Shown piece by piece: positions 1 to 5,255 of a stretch of DNA of 5,255 bases. Position 1 is the stretch's first letter. Every line of letters begins with the position of its first letter. The stretch lies in contig JASLDA010000425.1 in assembly GCA_030151745.1 (NCBI GenBank), positions 1-5,255 on the forward strand. The letters are read 5' to 3'. The position numbers and the translations under genes are program-made. The notes beneath the pieces were generated by a model that did no database searches, was not told the DNA's origin, and saw only the letters and a list, made by a program, of their open reading frames with translations. The DNA comes from Chitinophagaceae bacterium. Its GTDB lineage: Bacteria; Bacteroidota; Bacteroidia; Chitinophagales; Chitinophagaceae.

Positions 1-176
1 AGCTGCCGGTCTCTTCCCTGGAAAAGGCGGAATCGCTCGAGCAGCTGCGTTGGATCGAGGCGGGCTATAAGGTGAAATGCGTATCGACGCAGTATGACAG
101 CCATTGCATCGACACGCCCGACGACATCGAAAAGGTGCTGAAGATGATCAAAGAGCGCAAGCGCCGCGAGTTCTGA
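1..176 (+). CDS. kdsB: 3-deoxy-manno-octulosonate cytidylyltransferase (CMP-Kdo synthetase), C-terminal fragment
   Basis: Only the last 57 complete codons (3-173) and the TGA stop (174-176) are in the window; the 5' part lies to the left. The fragment contains EKAESLEQLRWIEAGYKVK followed by CIDTPDDIEKV. These match the C-terminal landmarks of KdsB: the E-x-LEQLR helix, then the [IV]DTP[ED]D segment before the last helix. KdsB couples Kdo to CMP from CTP in the cytoplasm, activating the sugar for transfer to lipid A, so it marks a Gram-negative cell making lipopolysaccharide. The tail is very basic (KERKRREF), which I take as normal variation. The reading frame is intact to the stop. It converges on the hydrolase gene 36 bp downstream. 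A related nucleotidyltransferase is the only alternative, and the LEQLR plus DTPDD pair makes that unlikely. Confidence 0.9.
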   Translation, partial: LPVSSLEKAESLEQLRWIEAGYKVKCVSTQYDSHCIDTPDDIEKVLKMIKERKRREF

Positions 177-205
177 GCGTAGCTGGCAAGGACGAACGTT
201 CTCTA

Positions 206-224
206 AGCGCTCTCAGGGAGCGCT
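206..224. terminator. Small hairpin between convergent kdsB and hydrolase genes
   Basis: AGCGCTC (206-212) and GAGCGCT (218-224) are perfect reverse complements separated by the 5-base loop TCAGG. The hairpin lies 30 bp after the kdsB stop, and its loop contains the stop codon of the opposing hydrolase gene (213-215 on the minus strand). Position and symmetry suit a shared bidirectional terminator. No T-run follows the stem on either strand, so intrinsic termination is not assured. Confidence 0.4.
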
Positions 225-1280
225 GCGCAGCATGTAAATGCCCCTACGCTTCCGGTCCGGGAGGTAGCGGCTGGTGTCGCCGAGCGGTATCGCCCCGCCC
301 CGGAGCAACAGCCTGTAATGCGCGAATGCTGCGGCCGGTGGATCGGGCCGGCCGTGCAATCCCAGGAAATTGCTATGGCCTCCGCCCGCTACCTCGTTGA
401 AGTTGATATACGTCGCGTTGCGGCTGGCCTTCCGTTTCGGCCCGAGGCCTAGTATCCCCCGGAAGCCTGCCAGGCTGGCGAGCTTCAGCGTCCTGTCCCC
501 GGGATTGTAATTCACGTAGACACGCCGGGCGAGCCTGAGGCTGTCCGTCCAGCGCCTGCTGCCGCGCCGCGGCACGCAGGGGGAATTCAGGACCAGGTTG
601 TCGACCCAGCCGGCTTGTTCCCGTTCGCCCGGCCTGCTTTTCTGAACCAGCTTGCGTATCAGGTTATTGCCCATGCTGTGAAAGAACATGCTGAGCGGCT
701 CGAGCCCGAGCTCCGATGGCCGGATCCTGCGAAGCGAGTCGAAGACCGGCGAGAAATCCCTGTAGATGCTTGTCGAGCTGTTCCAGGCGAAGCGGTAGTT
801 CTTGTATCCCCCGTAGCCGGTGTGGATGCTCGGGTAATCCAGCAGGATGACATTTACGCCATATTGCCCCGCCAGCCGCATGCCCCGGTCCAGGTCGCTG
901 GTGAAGATCTTTCCCATGCCTTCCGTATAGATCACCCAGGGCCGTGGAGACCGTCGCTGCAGGGCCCGGACACCGTCCCGCAATGAAAGGCAGGGCTGCA
1001 GATGCCATTTGCCGCCCCCCGAGCAGACGATAAAATACCGCAGGCTGCCTTCGCCCCGCTCCTCGCTCATGAACCGCAGGGAATCCGCACCGGGCGCCCG
1101 GTTGCTGGCGACGAGGATGCAGGTATCGCCCGTCCCGGGCTCCGGCAAAGGCCCGGTCCTCTCCAGCTTCAGCCGGTTCCAGAAATCGTCCGTATTGTAA
1201 TAGTCGTAGTAGCGGGAGATCCGGTCCGCACGGGCATTGGATATGCAGAGCAGGAACAGGATGGTGAATAAACGATGCAT
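213..1280 (-). CDS. Secreted alpha/beta hydrolase of unknown substrate
   Basis: The protein has 355 residues. It begins with a signal peptide (about residues 1-18, hydrophobic TILFLLCI, likely cleaved after NARA), so it is probably periplasmic or secreted. The core reads as an alpha/beta hydrolase. A strand with WVIYTEGMGK (115-124) would supply the oxyanion region, GVNVILLDYPS (141-151) is the next strand, and FFHSMGNNL (199-207) is a nucleophile elbow with Ser202. PGD (260-262) and GGGHSN (299-304) give plausible acid Asp262 and base His302, so a complete Ser-Asp-His triad is visible in order. The elbow is F-H-S-M-G rather than G-x-S-x-G. The layout recalls the DUF900-type hydrolases, but I cannot assign a family or substrate from memory. 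Cysteines at 54, 86, 97 and 235 could form disulfides after export. The ATG at 1278-1280 is chosen because the signal peptide starts there. The gene is divergent from the peptidase gene and convergent with kdsB, so it is probably transcribed alone. Confidence 0.8.
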   Translation of the reverse strand: MHRLFTILFLLCISNARADRISRYYDYYNTDDFWNRLKLERTGPLPEPGTGDTCILVASNRAPGADSLRFMSEERGEGSLRYFIVCSGGGKWHLQPCLSLRDGVRALQRRSPRPWVIYTEGMGKIFTSDLDRGMRLAGQYGVNVILLDYPSIHTGYGGYKNYRFAWNSSTSIYRDFSPVFDSLRRIRPSELGLEPLSMFFHSMGNNLIRKLVQKSRPGEREQAGWVDNLVLNSPCVPRRGSRRWTDSLRLARRVYVNYNPGDRTLKLASLAGFRGILGLGPKRKASRNATYINFNEVAGGGHSNFLGLHGRPDPPAAAFAHYRLLLRGGAIPLGDTSRYLPDRKRRGIYMLRSAP

Positions 1281-1319
1281 TACGGGAGGTCAGGCAAAAA
1301 TGCTGCCTTGGGAGATAAA

Positions 1320-1354
1320 GCAAAATTCAAAAGGCAAAATTCAAAAGGTAAAAG
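1320..1354. repeat. Tandem heptamer A-tract repeat in the divergent intergenic region
   Basis: GCAAAATTCAAAAG occurs twice back to back without mismatch (1320-1333 and 1334-1347) and is followed by GTAAAAG (1348-1354). Each 14-bp unit splits into two similar heptamers (GCAAAAT, TCAAAAG), so the stretch is five 7-bp units, each with an AAAA core in fixed phase. It starts 39 bp upstream of the hydrolase start and ends 177 bp before the peptidase start. Read on the minus strand it contains TACCTTTTG, one base longer than the Bacteroidota -7 consensus TAnnTTTG, so it may overlap the hydrolase promoter. That last point is weak inference. Confidence 0.85.
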
Positions 1355-1445
1355 CCTGGAAAAAAGAGTATGAGACATGGACGGTCGGAAACTCTGCTGT
1401 TTGCTGCCGGATACTCGCTGCCTGTTACTGGCCTCGCCGTCCAAA

Positions 1446-1457
1446 GCGCCGCGGCGC
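1446..1457. promoter_or_regulatory. 12-bp perfect GC palindrome upstream of the peptidase promoter
   Basis: GCGCCGCGGCGC is a perfect 12-bp palindrome. It lies 48 bp upstream of the TACCTTTG promoter element, in the non-coding stretch between the two divergent genes. The position would suit a regulator-binding site, but a GC-rich chance palindrome is equally plausible and no partner copy is seen nearby. Confidence 0.2.
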
Positions 1458-1505
1458 AATCCTGCTGCCTACTGCAAATTACAAACCCCACCGCCCCGAA
1501 CCGCA

Positions 1506-1513
1506 TACCTTTG
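1506..1513 (+). promoter_or_regulatory. Bacteroidota-type -7 promoter element for the S9 peptidase gene
   Basis: TACCTTTG matches the Bacteroidota sigma factor -7 consensus TAnnTTTG at every fixed base. It ends 18 bp before the ATG at 1532, which implies a short leader of about a dozen bases. No clear TTG/TTTG -33 element is present at the usual spacing; the closest sequence is a poor ATTACA around 1478. The element supports the start at 1532, because the longer in-frame start at 1370 would lie far upstream of it. Confidence 0.55.
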
Positions 1514-1531
1514 CACGTTCCAAAACTCCTT

Positions 1532-3694
1532 ATGCGCGCACCCAGACTCTTGTCTCTATTGGCGATCGGCCTTGCGGCCGCCGCCACCGCCTCCGCTCAG
1601 AAAAAGCAATATACCATGGCGGAAGCCACCAATGGCATCGCTACCACGCTGGCGCCCAAAGCACTGAAGCAGGCAGGCTGGAGGCCCGGCACGCACGAGT
1701 TTTACTACCGCAGTCCGGACGGGACGCTGCATATGTACAATGCCGGGACCGGCGACACCAGCCTGGAGCGTTGCTGTGCCGGTTCCGAATACGGCCGCAG
1801 CGGCTATGCCTGGCTGCAGCGCGATGCAGGCTATTATATAAAAGGCGACAGCCTGATCGAAACCAGCTGGGCCGACGGGAAGCTGCTGGATGCGCGAACT
1901 GCCATCACCCGGCTGCCGAAAGGCTATGCCAATCTTCAGCTCGCCAAGGCGAACGGCTCCTACGCATTCACGCTGGACAACAATCTCTACTTCAGCGACG
2001 GCCGCAGCAACGCGAAGCAGATCACGTTCGACTCCGATAAGAACATCCTCAACGGCCAGGCCGTACACCGCAACGAGTTCGGCATCGATAACGGGATTTT
2101 CTTTTCAGCCACCGCCGGGTACCTGGCCTACTACCGCATGGACCAGACCATGGTGGAGGATTACCCGGTGATCGACTGGAGCGTGGTGCCCGCGAAGAAC
2201 GAGAACGTCAAGTACCCGATGGCGGGCCGTAAATCGCACCAGGTGACACTGCAGGTTTACAATACCCGTACCGGCGCCACGACCGCGATCCAGACCGAAG
2301 GTCCCAAGGATCAGTACCTGACCTGCGTCACCTGGAGCCCGGACGAGAAATACATCTACATCGCCATCCTGAACCGGGACCAGAACCATCTTTGGCTGAA
2401 CCAGTATGACGTAAAGACCGGCAGGAAGCTGAAGACCCTGCTGCAGGAGGAAGATCCGAAATACGTCGAGCCGCAGCATCCGCTGAGCTTCCTGCCGGGC
2501 AGCAATACGCAGTTCATCTGGTGGAGCCAGCGGGATGGATACATGCACCTCTGGCTTTGCGATATCGAGAAGAACGGCATGCGCTGCCTGACGCCTGGAA
2601 ATTACGTGGTGAACGATCTGCTCGGGTTCAATGCGGCGCGAAAAGAGGTGCTGTTTACATCCGCGAAGGAAAGCGCGAAGGAAAAGCACGGCTACGCGGT
2701 GAATTGGGAGACCGGTAAGATGACGAGGCTGGACTCGGAACCCGGGACGCACAACTACATTGCAAGCGAAGACGGCGCGTTCCTGTTCGATGTATTCAGC
2801 AGCGAGGCCGGCGCCAATACCCGGGGCGCCGCTGCGCCTGTCGCAAAGCGCAGCGTGATCCGCAGCAGCAACGGCAGGCTGCTTGCAAGCCTGCTCGATT
2901 CGCCCAACCCGCTCGAAGGATACGACCGTCCGCGTACGCTGGAAAATACCGTCGTTGCAAATGACGGCACGGAGCTCTACGGCAAGCTCATACTTCCCAC
3001 CAATTTCGACGAGCACAAGAAATATCCCGTCATCGTCTACCTCTACAACGGTCCGCATGTGCAGCTGATCAAGAACGGCTTCCCCGGCACCGGCAACCTG
3101 TGGTACGAATACCTCGCGCAGCACGGCTATATCGTCTGGACGATGGACGGACGCGGCTCTTCGAATCGCGGCCTGAAGTTCGAACAGGCCACCTTCCGTA
3201 AGCTCGGAACGGTTGAGATGGAAGATCAGCTGAAAGGTATCGACTTCCTGAAATCCCTGCCTTACGTGGATACGGCGCGGATGGGCGTGCACGGCTGGAG
3301 CTTCGGCGGCTTCATGACCACCAGCCTGATGCTGCGCCATCCGGGCGTATTCAAGGTCGCGGTGGCCGGCGGCCCGGTGATGGATTGGTCCATGTACGAG
3401 ATCATGTACGGCGAGCGCTATATGGATACGCCGGAGCAGAATCCTGAGGGCTACAAAAACAGCCTGCTCTATGACAAGGTACAGAACCTGAAGGGCAAGC
3501 TGCTCGTCATCCATGGGGCGCAGGACGCGACGGTGGTCTGGCAGCACAGCGTCAACTTCCTGAAAGCCTGCGTCGATAAAGGCGTGCAGGTCGACTATTT
3601 CATCTACCCGGGATACGAGCATAACGTACGCGGCAAGGATCGCGTGCACCTGATGCAGAAGATCACCGATTATTTCGATGACTATCTGAAGTAG
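1532..3694 (+). CDS. Exported S9 serine peptidase, prolyl tripeptidyl peptidase / dipeptidyl peptidase IV type
   Basis: The protein has 720 residues, a normal length for bacterial DPP IV-like enzymes. A signal peptide covers residues 1-22, with likely cleavage at ASA|QKK, so it acts in the periplasm or at the cell surface. Residues of about 30-480 form the beta-propeller (DPPIV_N) domain and about 490-720 the alpha/beta hydrolase catalytic domain. The triad is visible: Ser590 in GWSFGG, Asp665 in HGAQD and His697 in GYEHNV. Tyr622 and Tyr626 in MYEIMYGERYM fit the proline-binding S1 pocket. In the propeller, the loop that carries the Glu-Glu pair of DPP IV reads VHRNEFGID here, with only one Glu (Glu182). 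The catalytic-domain Glu623 (YEIMYGE) matches a residue I recall as binding the substrate amino terminus in Porphyromonas PtpA. This favours removal of tripeptides ending in proline over dipeptides (inference). The ATG at 1532 is preferred over 1370 because the signal peptide begins there and a promoter element lies just before it. The gene appears to be transcribed alone. Confidence 0.92.
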   Translation: MRAPRLLSLLAIGLAAAATASAQKKQYTMAEATNGIATTLAPKALKQAGWRPGTHEFYYRSPDGTLHMYNAGTGDTSLERCCAGSEYGRSGYAWLQRDAGYYIKGDSLIETSWADGKLLDARTAITRLPKGYANLQLAKANGSYAFTLDNNLYFSDGRSNAKQITFDSDKNILNGQAVHRNEFGIDNGIFFSATAGYLAYYRMDQTMVEDYPVIDWSVVPAKNENVKYPMAGRKSHQVTLQVYNTRTGATTAIQTEGPKDQYLTCVTWSPDEKYIYIAILNRDQNHLWLNQYDVKTGRKLKTLLQEEDPKYVEPQHPLSFLPGSNTQFIWWSQRDGYMHLWLCDIEKNGMRCLTPGNYVVNDLLGFNAARKEVLFTSAKESAKEKHGYAVNWETGKMTRLDSEPGTHNYIASEDGAFLFDVFSSEAGANTRGAAAPVAKRSVIRSSNGRLLASLLDSPNPLEGYDRPRTLENTVVANDGTELYGKLILPTNFDEHKKYPVIVYLYNGPHVQLIKNGFPGTGNLWYEYLAQHGYIVWTMDGRGSSNRGLKFEQATFRKLGTVEMEDQLKGIDFLKSLPYVDTARMGVHGWSFGGFMTTSLMLRHPGVFKVAVAGGPVMDWSMYEIMYGERYMDTPEQNPEGYKNSLLYDKVQNLKGKLLVIHGAQDATVVWQHSVNFLKACVDKGVQVDYFIYPGYEHNVRGKDRVHLMQKITDYFDDYLK

Positions 3695-3768
3695 ATTTTA
3701 GATTGAAGATTGAAGATTTAAGATTGAAGAACGGCAGGCCGTGCAAATCTTCAATCTTAGATCTTCAA
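3694..3768. repeat. Phased heptamer repeat folded into a long inverted repeat
   Basis: Five 7-bp units in exact phase occupy 3694-3728: GATTTTA, GATTGAA, GATTGAA, GATTTAA, GATTGAA. The same words recur on the other strand at 3743-3763 (GATTTGC, GATTGAA, GATCTAA), also with period 7. The two blocks form an inverted repeat: 3710-3730 pairs with 3748-3768 over 21 positions with a single non-Watson-Crick pair (T3718 with G3760, a G-U wobble in plus-strand RNA). The interior is GC-rich and contains its own small hairpin, ACGG/CCGT with loop CAGG (3731-3742). The array begins on the last base of the peptidase stop codon and fills the 77-bp convergent gap. Confidence 0.9.
3710..3768. terminator. Probable bidirectional transcription end between convergent genes
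   Basis: The 21-bp stem described for the heptamer repeat lies 15 bp after the peptidase stop and 3 bp from the lipoprotein stop (3772-3774, minus strand). Transcripts from both sides would form the hairpin. There is no clean T-run after the stem in either direction, so it may stabilise or trim 3' ends rather than act as a classical intrinsic terminator. Confidence 0.45.
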
Positions 3769-3771
3769 CTA

Positions 3772-4776
3772 TCAATACCGCCAATCTGCCACCGTTGGCC
3801 GGTACAGCGTTATGTAGTCCTTGCTGTCCCGGATCTCCTGCGGCGGCTTGTTGATCAGCCTGAAGCAGACGACCTTGTTGCGGTTCGATACACCGGAAAA
3901 CCAATGATCCAGGTTTTTGCAGATGATATCGCATTCCGCTGCAAGCGCGGTGCTGTCGGAAATAGGCGTCCGGGTGATGACGGTGAACATAGGCAGGCAG
4001 CTGCTGTCGCAGTTGATGCTGACTCCCAGGATCCTCGGAGCGCCGTTGGAGGCGGGGTCCGTTGATATCGGAAATTCCAGGTTCGATGCCAGCTCGCGCT
4101 GCAGTTCCTGCTGCTGGGCTATGACCCGCGGCACCATGCGGTACCGGATATTCCAGCCGGCCGGCTGAAGCGTGCTCATAGCCATGGTCTGCTGCAGCAG
4201 CGCATCTACGAAGTCGTGAGCGTCCAGCTGCTGCTCCGTTTTGTAAAACCAGTCGACGGCATTCAGGCCCTGCATGCGGTACAGTCCGATTTCCAGGCCC
4301 ATCAGCTTCCAGCTCCCCGAGATGCGGCTGAAGGTCGTCGCGAAGCCCAGCTCGCGGACGTCGACGGGCAGATGCCCGAATGTCGCCAGGGTAGGGCGGC
4401 CCGGCTGAAAGAAGCTGAAGGTGTATTCCTGCTCCGTGCCTTCGCGGAAGGTCATCGCCGACGTAGTATCGGGCCGCAGCTTATTGCTGAAGAGCTGGTG
4501 CTCCACTTCCGGCTTGTTTCTAAGCGGCAGGCCGTGCAGCAGCTTCACGAGCCGCCGAAGCCGCACCCGGTCGCTGTCGGACTTGCGGATCCCGTCGCTG
4601 CAGAGCTTCAGGATGGCTTCCGTGCGGCCTTCCGACAGGCCGCGCAGCACCAGGCCATTCAGGCTGTCCACTTCCCGGCGGAAGGAGGCATCGATGGCAT
4701 CGTCGACCTTCAGCTGGCTCCGGCAGCTGCCGAACAAGACTGCAGCAAATACCAGCAGGGTATATTGAATCTTCAT
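3772..4776 (-). CDS. Predicted lipoprotein of unknown function
   Basis: The protein has 334 residues, and I do not recognise its family. Residues 1-17 form a lipoprotein signal peptide (basic start, hydrophobic LLVFAAVLF) ending in FGSC, with Cys18 as the likely lipidated residue. The -3 residue is Phe rather than Leu, a tolerable lipobox. After it comes a charged helical stretch (about 25-80) containing EAILKLCSDGIRK. A region with beta character follows (about 105-170), with FSRISGSWKLMGLEIGLYRM near its end. This arrangement weakly resembles an NTF2-like fold (inference only). Residues of about 180-235 look helical and Gln-rich (IAQQQELQRELA). The C-terminal part has cysteines at 256, 260, 282, 286 and 304, including CDSSC and CDIIC. 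The start is the ATG at 4774-4776, directly at the signal peptide. It follows the AhpD-like gene on the same strand after 52 bp, so co-transcription is likely. Its stop abuts the heptamer hairpin. Confidence 0.75.
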   Translation of the reverse strand: MKIQYTLLVFAAVLFGSCRSQLKVDDAIDASFRREVDSLNGLVLRGLSEGRTEAILKLCSDGIRKSDSDRVRLRRLVKLLHGLPLRNKPEVEHQLFSNKLRPDTTSAMTFREGTEQEYTFSFFQPGRPTLATFGHLPVDVRELGFATTFSRISGSWKLMGLEIGLYRMQGLNAVDWFYKTEQQLDAHDFVDALLQQTMAMSTLQPAGWNIRYRMVPRVIAQQQELQRELASNLEFPISTDPASNGAPRILGVSINCDSSCLPMFTVITRTPISDSTALAAECDIICKNLDHWFSGVSNRNKVVCFRLINKPPQEIRDSKDYITLYRPTVADWRY

Positions 4777-4828
4777 GACTTATGGGTTGCTGCAACAATT
4801 AGGCAGGTATCCGCCGGGCGCAGCCTGC

Positions 4829-5185
4829 TTATTGCGCTGCGGAATGCTGCGCCAGCTCTTCCCAGTATTCGGCCGCGCGCCGGGTATGCGGGATTACGAT
4901 CGTACCGCCCACGATATTGGCTACGGCGAAGATCTCGTACATCTGCTCCGTCGTGACGCCTTCGTCATGGCATTTGCCGAGGTGATACTTGATGCAGTCG
5001 TCGCAGCGCAGGACCATGCTGGCAACGAGGCCGAGCATTTCCTTGGTCTGGACAGGCAGCGCTCCTTCCGAGTAGGTATTGGTATCTAAGTTGAAAAGCC
5101 GGTTGATGACCTTGTTGTTTTTCGACAGGATCACCTCGTTCATCTTCGCGCGGTAATCGTTGAATTCCTGGATGCTGTTGCTCAT
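4829..5185 (-). CDS. AhpD-like protein, carboxymuconolactone decarboxylase family
   Basis: The protein has 118 residues from the ATG at 5183-5185 and is cytoplasmic, with no signal peptide. It carries the full AhpD-type redox motif: Glu49, then Cys61-x-x-Cys64 and His68 in RCDDCIKYHLGKC. The spacing (12, 3 and 4 residues) is the same as that of the catalytic Glu, two Cys and His I recall for Mycobacterium AhpD. The following helix (TTEQMYEIFAVANIVGGTIVIPHTRRA) is typical of the family. Such proteins are small all-helical oligomers that use the Cys pair as a thiol peroxidase or disulfide relay; the carboxymuconolactone decarboxylase name comes from relatives without this chemistry. The actual partner is not shown by the context. 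A longer form from a TTG at 5219-5221 would add 12 residues partly encoded by the upstream tandem repeat, so I reject it. It is probably the first gene of a two-gene unit with the lipoprotein. Confidence 0.88.
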   Translation of the reverse strand: MSNSIQEFNDYRAKMNEVILSKNNKVINRLFNLDTNTYSEGALPVQTKEMLGLVASMVLRCDDCIKYHLGKCHDEGVTTEQMYEIFAVANIVGGTIVIPHTRRAAEYWEELAQHSAAQ

Positions 5186-5202
5186 GCGGCGAAGGTCGGG
5201 GG

Positions 5203-5255
5203 CAATTGGGCAATTAGCCAATTGGTGAATTAGTCAATTAGTCAATTAGTCAATT
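5203..5255. repeat. 8-bp tandem repeat upstream of the AhpD-like gene, cut by the window end
   Basis: Seven copies start exactly 8 bp apart, at 5203, 5211, 5219, 5227, 5235, 5243 and 5251: CAATTGGG, CAATTAGC, CAATTGGT, GAATTAGT, CAATTAGT, CAATTAGT and CAATT. The last copy is truncated by the window edge, so the array may continue. The copies nearest the gene are the most diverged and the outer ones are identical. The array begins 18 bp upstream of the AhpD-like start, where its promoter or leader should be. No clear TAnnTTTG element is visible within it on the minus strand. Confidence 0.9.

Noticed and set aside
1370..1531. An in-frame upstream ATG that would lengthen the peptidase by 54 residues
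   Set aside because: The extension would bury the signal peptide and run across the TACCTTTG promoter element. The ATG at 1532 begins a canonical signal peptide.
1237..2040. A 267-codon open frame on the plus strand over the divergent gap
   Set aside because: It overlaps the start of the hydrolase gene on the opposite strand, runs through the tandem repeat and then shadows the peptidase in another frame. Its product is Arg-rich without a recognisable domain.
2105..3649. A 514-codon open frame on the minus strand, antisense to the S9 peptidase gene
   Set aside because: The plus strand encodes a complete peptidase with signal peptide, propeller and triad. The antisense product is a low-information His/Val/Arg-rich sequence with no recognisable domain, as expected from GC-rich codon bias.
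3694..3768. CRISPR-like array or insertion-sequence end
   Set aside because: The units are only 7 bp with no spacers, there is no transposase or target duplication nearby, and both flanking genes are intact.
4783..4797. Short inverted repeat GTTGC/GCAAC upstream of the lipoprotein start
   Set aside because: The arms are only 5 bp with a 1-base centre, too short to support as an operator or terminator.
4216..4956. A 246-codon open frame on the plus strand
   Set aside because: It is antisense to both the lipoprotein and AhpD-like genes, crosses the gap between them and shows no domain. The minus-strand frames have clear motifs and signals.
5186..5221. An alternative TTG start giving the AhpD-like protein 12 more residues
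   Set aside because: The extra residues are partly encoded by the 8-bp tandem repeat and look unlike the family N terminus. An ATG at 5183-5185 gives a normal-length protein.

Overview
The window looks like ordinary chromosome from a GC-rich member of the Bacteroidota, probably near the Chitinophagaceae (inference). Four things point that way. There are no Shine-Dalgarno sequences before the starts. There is an exact TAnnTTTG promoter element (TACCTTTG, 1506-1513) before the largest gene. That gene is an S9 peptidase resembling Porphyromonas prolyl tripeptidyl peptidase. The fragment at the left edge is KdsB, so the cell makes Kdo for its outer-membrane lipopolysaccharide.

Layout, left to right. 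1-176: the last 57 codons of kdsB (+). 213-1280: a secreted alpha/beta hydrolase of unknown substrate (-), convergent with kdsB across a small hairpin. 1281-1531: a divergent intergenic region holding a tandem 7-bp A-tract repeat, a 12-bp GC palindrome and the peptidase promoter. 1532-3694: a 720-residue exported S9 peptidase of the DPP IV / prolyl tripeptidyl peptidase type (+). 3695-3771: a convergent junction made almost wholly of 7-bp repeats that fold into a long hairpin. 3772-4776: an unrecognised lipoprotein (-). 4829-5185: a small AhpD-like (carboxymuconolactone decarboxylase family) protein with the complete redox motif (-), probably in one transcription unit with the lipoprotein. 5203-5255: an 8-bp tandem repeat just upstream of that gene, cut by the window edge.

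The genes do not form an obvious pathway. Three of the four complete genes encode proteins with export signals (hydrolase, peptidase, lipoprotein), so the general theme is cell-envelope work: peptide scavenging, envelope hydrolysis and lipopolysaccharide precursor synthesis.

I see no mobile element, CRISPR array, RNA gene or defence system. The most unusual signal lies between the genes. Three of the five intergenic gaps carry strictly phased tandem arrays of AT-rich words (7, 7 and 8 bp periods) that contrast with the GC-rich genes. One of them is arranged as a nearly perfect long inverted repeat closed by a GC-rich loop.
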